Source: Neopestalotiopsis rosae
Lineage: Eukaryota; Ascomycota; Sordariomycetes; Amphisphaeriales; Sporocadaceae
Direction of reading: 5' to 3'
Length of the DNA: 64,000 nt
Assembly (NCBI GenBank): GCA_023078685.1
Contig: JALGAS010000003.1
Location: 4,216,001-4,280,000 of the forward strand
Position numbers and translations under genes: made by a program. This document shows positions 44,049 through 55,638 of the stretch, one piece after another (within the stretch, counting starts at the first letter, position 1; every line of letters begins with the position of its first letter). A model generated the notes under the pieces. That model was not told where the DNA came from and did not search any database. It saw nothing but the letters and a program-made list of their open reading frames with translations.

Positions 44049-46633
44049 ATGGCAGCTCTTGGGGACGATTTGCTTCGCATTGTGAACCAACTGCAGGACT
44101 TGGTTTTCAACACTATCGGTACTGATAGCCTGGATCTTCCTCAGATTGTACGTTTACTTCTCCCCCATGCCAAACGACAGACGACAACGAGCGTGATCAA
44201 GGGCTTTCTGTTGTTTCGCCTTCGGCTGGCAGGCTTTTCACCTCTGCCACAATGCATTAATACTCACCATTCACTCCCCAGGTTGTCGTCGGCTCGCAAT
44301 CAGCTGGAAAGTCATCTGTCCTCGAGAACATCGTCGGTCGCGATTTTCTGCCGCGCGGTAGTGGCATCGTGACCCGCCGTCCCTTGATCCTCCAGCTCAT
44401 CAACGTAGAGGATGATGAGACTGCGCCAGACGTGAGCGAGGCCTACAGAAACCCCACCCAAGCCAGACGCTCCGAATGGGCAGAGTTTCACCATATCCCA
44501 AGCCGACGCTTCACCGACTTTGGCGATGTCAAGCGCGAGATCGAGAACGAGACGAATCGAGTCGCCGGCAGCAACAAGGGCATTGTCAGGCAACCAATCA
44601 ACCTCAAAATCTTCTCTCCCCATGTCTTGAACTTGACCTTGGTGGATCTGCCCGGTCTGACCAAGGTTCCCATCGGCGACCAGCCTGCAGACATTGAAAA
44701 GCAGACACGTACTCTCATCTCCGAGTTCATTGCCAAGCCCAACAGCATCATTCTCGCCGTGTCCCCAGCCAATGTCGACCTTGTCAACTCTGAAGCTCTC
44801 AAGCTCGCAAGACATGTCGATCCTTTGGGTCGCAGAACCGTCGGTGTTCTCACCAAGGTTGATCTGATGGACCATGGAACTAATGCTCTAGACATTCTCT
44901 CGGGCCGCGTCTACCCTCTCAAGCTGGGCTTCATTGGCGTTGTCAACAGATCGCAGCAGGATATCCAAGGGAACAAGCCTATGGATGAGGCTCTCAAGGC
45001 AGAGAACGAATTCTTCAAACACCACCCGGCCTATCGCAACATCGCCAACCGATGCGGCACCCAATTCCTCGCCAAGACGCTGAACCAGACTCTCATGGTC
45101 CATATCCGCGAACGACTTCCAGATATCAAGGCTCGTCTCAACACACTCATGGGCCAGACGCAGCAGGAACTGGCAAGTTACGGTGACAATCAGTTCAGCG
45201 GCAAGGAGCACCGTGGCTCCATGATCCTACAGCAAATGACCAAGTTCGCATCCTCGTTCATTTCCTCCATCGACGGTACATCAAGCGAGATCTCTACCAA
45301 GCAACTATCTGGAGGTGCCCGCATCTACTATATCTTCAACTCTGTTTTTGGTAGCTCCCTCGAGTCGATCGATCCAACCTCGAACCTATCGGCGCTTGAC
45401 ATCAGGACCGCGATTCGAAACTCGACTGGCCCGCGCCCAAGTCTTTTTGTGCCTGAAATGGCTTTCGATCTGCTCGTAAAACCGCAGATCAAGATGCTCG
45501 AGGGCCCTAGTCAGCGATGCGTCGAACTCGTCTATGAAGAACTGATCAAGATTTGCCACACGTGTGGATCAAACGAGCTTTCGCGCTTCCCAAGGTTGCA
45601 GGCCAAATTGATAGAGGTCGTTTCAGATTTGTTGCGAGAGCGCTTAGGGCCAGCCTCATCCTACGTCGAGTCTCTAATTTCCATTCAGCGGGCTTACATC
45701 AACACGAACCACCCCAACTTCCTCGGTGCGGCGGCAGCAATGAGCCATGTTGTCACCAACAAGCAGGAACGGGAGAGGAAGAAGCTCATTGAAGACGAAA
45801 GAGCTCGACGAGAAAAGCGCCGCCTCAAGGAGCTCGGTGCCAACGGCACTGAGACTCCGGAGGATGATGAGGATGCCGCCACCGAGAAGGGCGACACTAT
45901 CAGCTCGCGGAAGTTGGTCGGCAAGGCCGGACGCAGTATGTCGCCTGCAGTACGGGAAAACGGCGCTTCAGCACTGGCAGCTGCAGTGAACGGTCGGTCG
46001 GCATCTCCGGCAAGACTCCCAGGTGGTGCGCGGGACAGCTTCTTGACCTACTTTTTCGGCAAAGATGGCGCTCCTCAGCAACCCGGTGGCGCTGGAACCC
46101 CGGGTGCTTTGCCGCGTCATGTCAGCCAGTCCTCAGAGCCTACTTTCAGTCAGAGCATAAGGCGAGTGGAAGAAAAGGTAGCCCACCGCCCTGTTTTGTC
46201 ATCCTCCCTGGCTCGCGAGGACGAGGTGCAGAGGACTACCGAGTTTGGTTTTGGAACAGCTGTAAGTCAACACCCCAAAGTCGGCGAAGGTTGGTGTGGA
46301 CAAGCTAACATATCATCCGAGGGACAGGACGTCGAGCCAGCTCTTACGGAACGTGAGGCTATGGAGACAGAGCTCATCCGTGCTCTCATCTCCTCTTACT
46401 TTAACATTGTCCGCGAGACTATCGCAGATCAGGTACCCAAGGCGGTCATGCACCTCCTCGTCAACCACAGCAAAGACGTGGTACAGAATCGGCTGGTTAG
46501 CGAGCTGTACAAGGAGGCTCTCTTTGAGGAGCTGCTCTATGAAGACGATGGTGTCAAGAAGGAGCGTGAAAAGTGCGAGAAGTTGTTGCAAACCTATCGT
46601 GAGGCAGCTAAGATCATCGGCGAGGTGTTATGA
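44049..46633 (+). CDS. DNM1: Dynamin-related GTPase of mitochondrial/peroxisomal fission
   Basis: Large GTPase that assembles around mitochondria and peroxisomes and constricts them. Three exons: 44049-44147, 44282-46261 and 46328-46633, introns 134 and 66 nt; 794 aa. GTPase domain: P-loop GSQSAGKSS at 37-45, DLPG at 155-158 and TKVD at 224-227. The stalk follows (SGGARIYYIFNSVFGSS, RTAIRNSTGPRPSLFVPEMA), then a charged and Ser-rich variable insert with the Dnm1-type FLTYFFGKDG block. The C-terminal GED begins LTEREAMETELIRALISSYF. The FFGKD block and the stalk sequence favour Dnm1 over Vps1. The second intron has a GCTAAC branch site, is 66 nt long and contains no stop, so its retention would add 22 residues just before the GED. 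It is convergent with RNA1. Confidence 0.95.
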
Positions 46634-47336
46634 TAGACACAAACTTGTACTAAGAAGCCTGGCATGGCGCGCGCCTCAGAAGGCGTAGTCTGGACACGAA
46701 ACACGAGCCAGATCCGTGCTCCAACGGGGAAACTTGCATCTTGTACGAGTAAGGAATGGACGAGTGGTGTGGTCGTGTTGAAATAGGCTGAGGCTATGTC
46801 TGGTCCTAGAGAAAGGGTGACTCTTCACCCCGGGGTTACGACTCGTCCCAGTGCCGCGAACGGGCTTGCAATGTCACACACTTGTACATAAAATGCGCCC
46901 ATGCTACTCACCACGGCTTCAATATGTAAAACAAAAAGTATCACCTATTTTGAATACATGAATCTCAAATCCACAGCACACGAGAATTCCACATCGATAA
47001 GTTCGTTGTCCAGCACTACGATTACAGGCATACTTCATCACTAGGCGTCTAAAGCACCTTGCCTGGCGATTATGCGGGCAGTCTGTGCGAGGGTGGTGGG
47101 ATTTTGAAAAGATATTTTCTGTACCCGGGAGAACAAGGGAAGATGGGAGACAATCAAAGACAGAAACACCAGTGAATTAAAGCTGAAAAGTTCAATGCTG
47201 TATTGCTTCTATTTGTGAATATATCTAGAATGGTGGCTCGGGTATCATCGTCGTGGCGCCACCTGACCCTTCTACTGGGGTTGATTCTCATAATTGATGA
47301 GTGCCGTCTTGGGGACAAGTCAATGAAGCGATTACT
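46634..47336. terminator. Convergent 3' intergenic region, DNM1 / RNA1
   Basis: About 700 bp between two convergent stop codons. No coding sequence or repeat of note. It should contain both polyadenylation regions, but I see no strong AATAAA close to either stop. Confidence 0.4.
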
Positions 47337-48690
47337 TCAAATCGATGTCTTCTCCAGAGACTTGGCCAAGGCATCCACTTCAGGGTCCTTGAGCTGAACC
47401 GTAGGCTCCTCTTGAGCCTCTTCTGCCTCCTTGATGAGCTTCTCGGCTCTCTCCTCGGGTTCAATGTCCTCCTCTTCTTCGTCTTCCTCATCTTCCTCCT
47501 CCTCCTCATCCTCGGAATCAACTTCCTCGAGCTCGTCCAGCTCGTCTAGTCCCCAAGCGTCCTCGTCTACGACGTCTCCACCAAACTTCTCCTTGCGTTC
47601 TTCAAGCAAAGATCGCAGAGCCAGGACAGACTCGTCTTCTTCCTCAAACTTGTTTCCGTTGACTTCAATCTTCTTCAGGCCAGGCAAGCCGTCCTTGGCG
47701 GCGTCCGCAAAGCCCTTGAGTCCGGGTGCAGCAATCTCGTTATACTGCAGGCGCAAGATTTCGAGCTTAGGGTTTTTGCCCCTGGCGAGGGCAGCAGCGA
47801 GCGCAAGACCACCCTTGGTGCCCAAAAGGGAATCACCGACGCCGAGCTCCTGGATCTCAGACCAAAGAGGCACAACCTTGGCCAGAGCCTTGGCACCGGT
47901 GCGAGTAAAAGTGTTATCTTGCAGGTCGAGGACTCTGAGGGTGCGGGCGTGGTTCAAGCCCTGGCTCAGCAGGTGAATGATTCCCTCCTGGCGAATGCCA
48001 TTCTGAACCATCTTGATCTCCTTGACATTGCTGTGAAGGCTGAAGGTCTTGGCCCAAGCCGTCATGCTACCGTTCTCCAAGCGGTTACGGCCGCAGATGA
48101 CCGTCTCCAGGTCGGGCACATCTTGGCCAGCCTTGCGGGCCTGCTCCTTCTTTGCGTGCAGCTCAGAGAGCGCATCGGCAATCAAAATACCGGCGTGGGG
48201 GCCCAGACCATTGTTGTTCAGGTAAAGGTGCTGCAGAGGCACATGGCTGGCGAGGAATGCGACCAGAGGCGCCTGGGTGTTCAGGCCGAAGGCGTTATCG
48301 TTGAGGTTTATGGTTCGGAGGTTGGGCAGATTGAGGATGGATGTGAGTAGAGACGACAGGGCATCGGGAATCTCGCTTAGTAGTCTGCCAGTGAAGATGT
48401 CGGCAAGGTTTGCGACCTATGTGGACACGCCGGCATGTTAGAATTAGAAGCGGAGAGGAGAAGGAGAACGGTAAGGTATCGAAATGGTGACAACATACCT
48501 TGAGTGACTTCTTGGTGGCCAGGACCTCTCCCAGGAGCTGGCATGCACCAACGCCCAGCGTGTTTCCAAGCAACCTGACCTCCTCGACATCGTTCATGGC
48601 GCGAAGGTCAGCAATGTGCGCCTCGAGATCTTGGGCGGTGTCGAGCTTCAAGCCCTTGCCCTCGAGGGTGAAAAGCTTTTGGGTAGCCAT
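47337..48690 (-). CDS. RNA1: Ran GTPase-activating protein 1 (Rna1)
   Basis: Cytoplasmic RanGAP that drives Ran-GTP hydrolysis and so sets the direction of nuclear transport. Two exons, 48499-48690 and 47337-48416, with an 82-nt phase-0 intron (GTATGT...CACATAG); 423 aa. The leucine-rich-repeat solenoid covers most of the protein: EEVRLLGNTLGVGACQLLGE, RTINLNDNAFGLNTQAPLVA, QHLYLNNNGLGPHAGILIAD, RVLDLQDNTFTRTGAKALAK, LEILRLQYNEIAAPGLKGFA. CGRNRLENGSM matches the catalytic-arginine region of the family. The C-terminus carries the typical acidic stretch (about 345-385, nearly all Asp/Glu) and a final helix. Length and architecture match yeast Rna1 (about 407 aa). Confidence 0.95.
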
Positions 48691-49970
48691 GTTTTTTTCG
48701 AAGTTAATGCACGAGTAGAAGTCTTCTTGACGAGTTGGTCAGCCCGAGAGAAAAGTGATATGTAGTTGGAATGCACGAGACGCACAATGAAGCAGCGGCG
48801 GGGCGGCGAGACGCAGAAGAATGCAAGGAAGGAAAAAGAAAAGGAAAAATTTAGAGGCGCGTTTTTTTGCGTGGTTCTAGAGCAGTCGGGGCCTTTAAGC
48901 AGGTTGGTGGTGTGTTGATGTATGTATGTCAGTACGTACTGTGGTGTAATCAATCAAGTATTATGCGACAATAGTAGCAGCCTGAAATTTGACTGGGCTT
49001 TTGAAGGGTCTGACACTGAAGCCTTTGGCGGGGGAGGGGCAACCTTGGCACCACGGCAACATGACCTCGTGCTTGGTGAAATGAGAAATGCAATCAAGGA
49101 TGTCTGGTGCCTATCTAGCTTAGGTACCTTGTTTACCTGGGCAGCACGCTACGCAGCCTAGGTACCTGATCTGCTTACAGGGGGTTTGGATGTCAATTAA
49201 GTGACGGCTGTGAAGGTTCACTCTTGGGAGCATCAGAGGGAGACAACTGTCTGGTAAATTCAAGGTGTGACTGCCCTGTCTTTTTTCTCTTCATTTTCTA
49301 GAGCACAAAAGTTTCGAGTCGTGATTGCGAAATACAACAACTCAACACAGTCACTTTCGACACACCGCCAGGCAAGCCACATGTGCACAGCACTTACTTT
49401 AGGTCTTCATCTATGTACCCGACAATTTGATCTATCTGATGTTTAGAGTCTTTTTCCCTCCAGCTGCCATCAGCTGAGCACAGATAAATGCATCTAGGAA
49501 TGTCCATTGGTACAGACTCCACCACTTCAACTCCAATCAACGTCACAAAGATCAGTCACCTTACATACCCGCGCAAAGCAACAAGCACGACCAGACCCTA
49601 TCCTGATTTTTCTTGCGTCACTTTTGACAGGCATCAAAAGATCACTATGCGTGAAAAGTCTTGATTTATGAAGTTGCCTCGATCATCCTTGGAGTATTTG
49701 ATTCGAGGGCGTATGATCATGGCTTGTCTAAGTAGCTCAGCCGCAACCCTCAACCTCTTGACTTACACCTGAACGGGAGTCTTGACCAGACACAAAGTCT
49801 TCGAACCTAAATTTGATTTGTTTTTGCTGCGGTAGTTTCTGGTCCGAACTTCTTTCTAGAAGTCGTTGCTGCTGGAAGGAGGGATTATTCTTGAAGACAA
49901 AACAGTAGTTTTTTTTTAATCAACTATACATTTATCTGTCATTACCTTTGATGAGAGCTCTGATACAAAT
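48691..49970. other. Intergenic region, RNA1 promoter to decayed gene
   Basis: About 1.3 kb. RNA1 promoter and leader lie at the left on the minus strand. Two AGGTACCT palindromes lie only 38 nt apart, at 49122-49129 and 49160-49167. There is a T9 run near 49910. No credible coding sequence or RNA gene seen. Confidence 0.4.
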
Positions 49971-52900
49971 ATGTCCATGGCTGCGTCACCAGACAGCGAT
50001 GAAGGGGTTACTGCTCGTATTTTTGGTAAGAATAATCACAAGTCTGGACTATTTCACGGAATTGAAGACGAGAAGACCAACAAACGCAAATTCACTGCCA
50101 ATCAAGTCAAGAGCTGATACCGAGCAAGATGAGACTGCTCTATTGCCATCAAACGCTACCAAACCGCAAGCAAACGAGAACCGCTATCAAGAGACATGAA
50201 CCCCAGAGTCGAGAGAGCTTTCAGACAAAGATTGGAATAAGGCTCAGGCATATCTCCGGGCGGAAGTGACCATGCTTGCCGACCGGTTCATCCACGATTC
50301 CTGGGACGACGGCAATGGAGTGAACAAAGAGTCGAGCCCCTGATTCGCTGTTGAAATCTTGCTCCATGTTCGAAAAGCATTCTAGGACGGGATTGCAAAG
50401 GAGACAATCGCGGCCCTAGCTGCAGGGAGAGAACCAGAATACGATCCGCCAAAAGGGCCTTGTACTCAAAAGCTTACGCTGGAGGACATGAGAGGATCAG
50501 ACAACTGCGGAAGACTCAAGCAGCATCAGGACACCACTCTGAGTGCCAGTCACTTCCGATTGGACATGTCGACCAGTCTCAAGCAAATACCGGCCCTCAA
50601 GGGACACAGCAGCATGACCCCCGATTTTCCACGACACATACCTAGCCTTACGGTCATTTGCAAGACGGCGCCTATAGACCTTCATGGAGCTGTCCTCCAT
50701 GCATACAGTATGGTCACCCTTACGAGGTTTTGGAAGCAATTCCACCGCCGACGAAGGGTGTTGTGTATGCGCAGGGCTATGAGAGTGGCATACCACGACA
50801 GCCGGCAGCTGACTTTCATGGTGCTCAAGCCATTCCACTACAACAGGCCCTATGGTTCGCAAGCTATTCGGCCAACCGGGTTGAAGCCAACTCCAGCAGC
50901 ACGCGAGCACAACTCGAGGAGGTGGCTCACATGTCTCGCCAAATTTGGGTGACTGTCGTTGGAGTGAAAAAGCTGCCAAGCTACATTCGAGTCTCTGTTT
51001 TCCTCTTTCACCTGGAGAAAGGGTACAGGCCATGGTCTATGGGGAGCTCTCCGCTCGTGATGTTCATTGATGGTCTGTCCAATCACAAGCAGCTGCGACC
51101 AATCCGCAATGTCAATGGGTTAATGTGCAAAGCATGCCATCTTGGGCTCGACGTTACCACCATGACCGAGAATGAGCGCATCCTATATTCCCTTACTCAA
51201 TTGGTACATCATTTACATCAGAAACACCTGGACCCTCTGTAACGTACGGGCATGCCATTATTAGATTGCTCTACGGATATGGTGTTCATCCCGGAGGTTG
51301 CCAGTATCTCTAACTTACAGGCAAAGTCCCCTGTGGATGCTTACAAGTATAGACACATCGGCGAGGCATTTCCACAGATGGGCTTGGGGGGATCACACGA
51401 TGCTCTTACCTACACAGACAGCGCGACTCCTTTGCCCCCCTTTCATAACCCAGCACCTTCTCCCATGGGACATTGGCTTACACAAATAATACCAAACGAG
51501 AGATTGAATGGCAATCCAGGCGCCGCTAGTGTACGACCTCGAGAGCATGCCTGGACTGGCACCACCAAAACAGACACCGTCGAATGTCATATACATCCAG
51601 CCAAAAGCAGCTTGGCCCAAGGAAATGATACCCTTCTTTTCATAAGTACTGGGACAGGGCAAGTGTGGGGGCAAAAAAAAGAGACGATAGAAATTCCCCA
51701 GGATGGCCAGGCAGCAGATCTCGGCATCGAGAACCATCCGGCAAGGAGCAGCATCGGCAAGAAAGGAGGGCCCGAAAATGGAATAAGTCCAAGAGTGATC
51801 CGGCAGCAGTCATGCCTGCGCGCCGGACCACGAAGGACGAAAAGAACCAAGAAGACCAAGAAGAACCGGCAGAGCCACAACATGAGGATGAGGCTATACG
51901 TGTAATGTGGGCTGCTGATCGAGAAGCGACTGCTCGCGTAGCTCTGAGCTTCACGGCGCCGCAGCAAGTATTCGCCATGTCTTCTGTTGGCGGCCGAGCT
52001 GTCAATGTCTCAACTGAGCGTGCCCACTCTCCTCGTCGAAGTCAAGATGAATCTCCAATTTCGACTCAAGACTCCGACAACGACCTTATTGCTAGCTTGG
52101 AGCTTCAGCTAGAGAGTGATTCTAGATCAAAAGATGAAAAACACCGTGGATTTGACTCAGATCTGTCCGATGGTCTAACAAATACTTCAGGCCAATATAA
52201 GCCTAGGAAACGTGATTCTGCTCCCGCGAATAGCGGTTTCGCACAGGAAAGATCCCAGATACCTGCTTTTTTACTTAATATAGGCAAAAGAATACCCACG
52301 CCGGCTATTTTTAATTTTGGATTTTAGGGAAAATTAAATTAAAAGTTTTTCTTTCGAAAAATTATCGAAATATATTTTTGAATTTCCCGTTTTATTTTGC
52401 ATATGCGTGCCTATGCTTCCTTCTGCAATCGTGCTAACTCTATAAATATTATAAATATAGTGTCGCTGGTCCTCGGTATGCCTCGACGTCGACATAATGC
52501 TTATGCCAATTCCACGTATAGTAGAACCTTTCATAGGACCAAGCGGCCCAGATCTTCTCTATGATGAAAGAATTATCATAGGCCACGCGAACATCTAAGA
52601 GCGCCGCCTGCGCATTCGCCCCCTTGTTCTCCTCGCACCAAACTTTGACCCATTGCTTTACTCAGTCAATACCCCTAGTCATCACGGCATACCCAGACAG
52701 CATCGTTGGCAGCACCACGGGCGCAGCTCCCTATCGCCGAGTTTCGTTACTGGCCAACGCGAGGCTGTTGTGCCGGGGGAAACGGCACATCAAAGGCCCC
52801 TCAAGACGGACTGCCCACAAGTTCCCCCACCAGAAGAACGTGGGTGTATGCTGCAGCTGAGCCATGGGGACCTCAACCTCATTCTCAGGAGTACCCAGGA

Positions 52901-53218
52901 TCGCTGGCACGGTTTTCAGATATACAGCCAGTTGACGAATTATCCAGACCGATGCCGCCGTCTTACGCACGACAGGTCAATGAGAGGGTGCTTGTTCGCG
53001 ACCCACGCGGAGACGAATACTACATAGAACGGCCGCTGAGCATGAAGTCTCCTTTGATCAGTCTGGAAGACACTGAGCCGAGATTCCATGAACGGCGCAT
53101 GTGTAGGGATTGCGAGCAAGGTGCTCGCCAGCACTTTGCAAAACACCAAGAAGAAAGATCAATTGCGTACGCAGCTCATGCTAGAGCATCGGCATCGCGA
53201 GCTTCTCGTAACTACTAG
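49971..53218 (+). pseudogene. Decayed gene of a large fungal protein family (zinc-finger-like module)
   Basis: Continuous protein-like sequence is broken by stops and frame changes. It starts MAASPDSDEG at 49976. In one frame, DKDWNKAQAYLRAEVTMLA to PEYDPPKGPCTQKLTLEDM (50213-50490) carries stops at 50197, 50341 and 50383. In a second frame, 50490 to about 51672 includes MCKACHLGLD...LVHHLHQKHL, a C/C/H/H zinc-finger-like module, then DMVFIPEVASISNLQ, with stops at 50643 and 51240. An A8 run at 51673-51680 coincides with a switch to a third frame, open to 52327. AT-rich DNA follows, then more protein-like sequence to 53218 (a stop at 52596; MPPSYARQVNERVLVRDPRG). The order of blocks recalls a large family I think is annotated DUF7892, with the segment after LTLEDM missing. 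All six stops are one C-to-T change from CGA, CAG or CAA, as in RIP-like decay. A few interruptions could be unrecognised introns. Confidence 0.75.
52262..52480. other. AT-rich interval inside the decayed gene
   Basis: About 200 bp of clearly AT-rich DNA (runs of TTTTTAATTTTGG, AAATTAAATTAAAAG, TATTATAAATATAG) inside sequence of near-average composition. It separates the two protein-like halves of the decayed gene. No terminal repeats or target-site duplication are evident by eye. It could be a remnant of an inserted element or locally decayed sequence. Confidence 0.5.
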
Positions 53219-55638
53219 TACGGCTCCCGAGTTCCTACAGCGCCGCGCAACTTGGATGATTGGCGACATGGCCGGCTACGTAGTGGCCAATTTCAGAGTC
53301 TGAGGGACGTCTTCTTGCCCAGATCAGAACAGCCAGCCCTGAATACATGCATACTTAGTAGTACTGTTATATATGAATGACTAGAGACACATACAGACGA
53401 ACTTATTGACAAGTTGGGACGACGGCGAAGCTTGTAGTGAACATGTGTGCCTATGTCTTCTGGCTAACCTAGGCCCATTTCAAGATCCATGCCACAGATG
53501 AAACGGCCAGGCCTCGACGATCTGACGCTTGGCCAGGGCCGCACGGAACTTTGTGGGGTTCTGTTCGGCGGCCAAACATCCACTAAAGCTGTCAGGATCA
53601 AGTTCCTTAGATGGCCTTATCAACCTCAACATTGAAAGCTGTCAGACGTGCCGTGAGATAGTGTGTATAATGTGCACATGTGATGCGAGGTAGGTACTTG
53701 ATATCTGGACTTTGATGTATGTGGCGCATTCTGCCACAGACTATATTTTGACTTGTATTATTGTTGATCTGTCAAACATCTGCATTGATTCCCTTATTGG
53801 ACCGAAGCCATGTACGACGCATGTAGAGTCTGAAGGTACCTGGAGCACAGGATTATGGTGGGGTAAGCGACTTGATATCTTCCCTCTGGAGTGGAAGGGC
53901 CCAGCGCTCATTTGCGGAACGCTGCAGGTCAAGTTCATGCATTGATGCGCCCCCCGCAGCAGCTAGCGGAGGTATGTGGGTAGCTGGTGGTAGCTCCTTG
54001 GAGAGTCGCGTCTCACGGCGCGTCTTTGTCGTCTTTTTTATCTTGTTTGCGCATTACCATGTGTGTAGGTTCCGTCAAGTTCTGTTCACTGTTCGTTTCA
54101 ATGGATTCGGGGAGATCAAAGCCAGGATGATGCAATTGGCTGGAGGACTACGGAACCTTGAACTCCGCTGCCTGGTACATTTTTATTTTGGCGATGCCTA
54201 CATAGTACTACCCGTGGACCAGACTCATAGTCGACAGCTGCCGTACACATTCCACAGGCCAACGCCTAGGAAGGCAGCCCAAATGGCCCCAGCTTTTAGC
54301 CAGCATCTATCCTTGTCTCACCTTATTTTGGAGATGTCCCCGAAATCATCTGCCTAGACTTCTTTTCCCTCATGCTTTGAACGAAGTAGTTTCTCTAGGG
54401 TTTGGTGCGATGGGTCCGGCGGTCCTGGATGATTGAAGATGTGCGTATTATTCCTTGGTGAAGTCATGTACACTTGAGTAGTGGAAATCGATGAGAAGGG
54501 AAAGAAAATACAAGAACATGACAAAACAAAACAAACCAGCCCGAGCTTGAGGCCAACGTGTGTACTGTGCATATGTGTAGAGGTACCTACATACCTTTGC
54601 ATGCATGCGCGCTTCTCCTTCCTTGTAGGTACATAGTAGTGTATGTATGTCATGTAAGTACGCACGCACGCCTGGTGGTCAACGGTTACCAGGATCCATT
54701 GTCATGATAGGATCAAGTGTTCTACCTACAGTACTGTATGGGAACATGTTAGCCGCTTTGGCTACTAGCATTTACACAATTCAAGCTATTTACATGTCTA
54801 CGGACTTTTTAGCTACCCGTTTCTCTCTACTACATAGTATGTGCCCATCCATGTATGTGCTGACTCCGTACCTGAATAGGTATCCATAACAGAGGTCCAG
54901 GGTTGAGGTACACCATTTTTGATTGTATGTGTATGTTGATGTATGTATGCAACCATGTACAGCAGGTCCCTGGTCACTAAATGCGGCAGACAGAGGCAAC
55001 CCTTGAACCTTGTTGTTGTTTTCTAAATTCTCGAACTTTTCTTCTTCTTCTTTCAAGTGACTTCTCACCTTCTCTTCCATTCCTTCCCTCTTTCTTGCCC
55101 TTTCCCTCCCAAGCCAGTCTGACTGTCCTTATTGATTTTTCCAACTGCAATTAACCATTGCAGCATTTCTTGCCCCCTTCCTTCTTCTCAAGTGCTTGTC
55201 ATCCCTGCCCAGGTACTTCACTTTTGGACTTCTTGGGACGCCCGTCGCCTACACACTCAAACGACCGACGTCAGAACTCCCAAGCCCGGTGCTACGTGAA
55301 CACCGTTTGCATACCATACACATCTGGGACACCAAACTCCCATCTGCGCGCCACGAGCCAAAAGCTTAAAGACAGTTCGCGCCAGTCGCCCACTACATAC
55401 CTACTGCTTGTGTGATCTCATCGAGCAGAGGAAACTCACACACCCACGCACAAACAAACACCCCACATACAAAAAAGAAAGAGAGCGCGCGCGAGAGAGA
55501 TCAGATCTCTTGGTATACATTTTCCTGTTTATAGGGCTCCTGTCCAAATACTGGACACTTTTCATCTCTGTCTGTCCTTGTCCGACACAGCTTCGACCAA
55601 CTTAATTTCTGGATCGCCCTCTCTCTCAGCTGCCAGCC
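53219..55638. other. Intergenic region upstream of the NTF2-like gene
   Basis: About 2.4 kb. It contains AGGTACCT palindromes at 53834-53841 and 54581-54588, GTATGTATG/CGCACGCACG short repeats near 54640-54670 and 54930-54950, and a long C/T-rich then A/C-rich leader from about 55050 to the next start. The frame at 53872-54357 has no recognisable domain and is not called. Confidence 0.4.

Noticed and set aside
53872..54357. 161-aa plus-strand frame
   Set aside because: Mixed composition with no recognisable block; not continuous with the decayed gene upstream.
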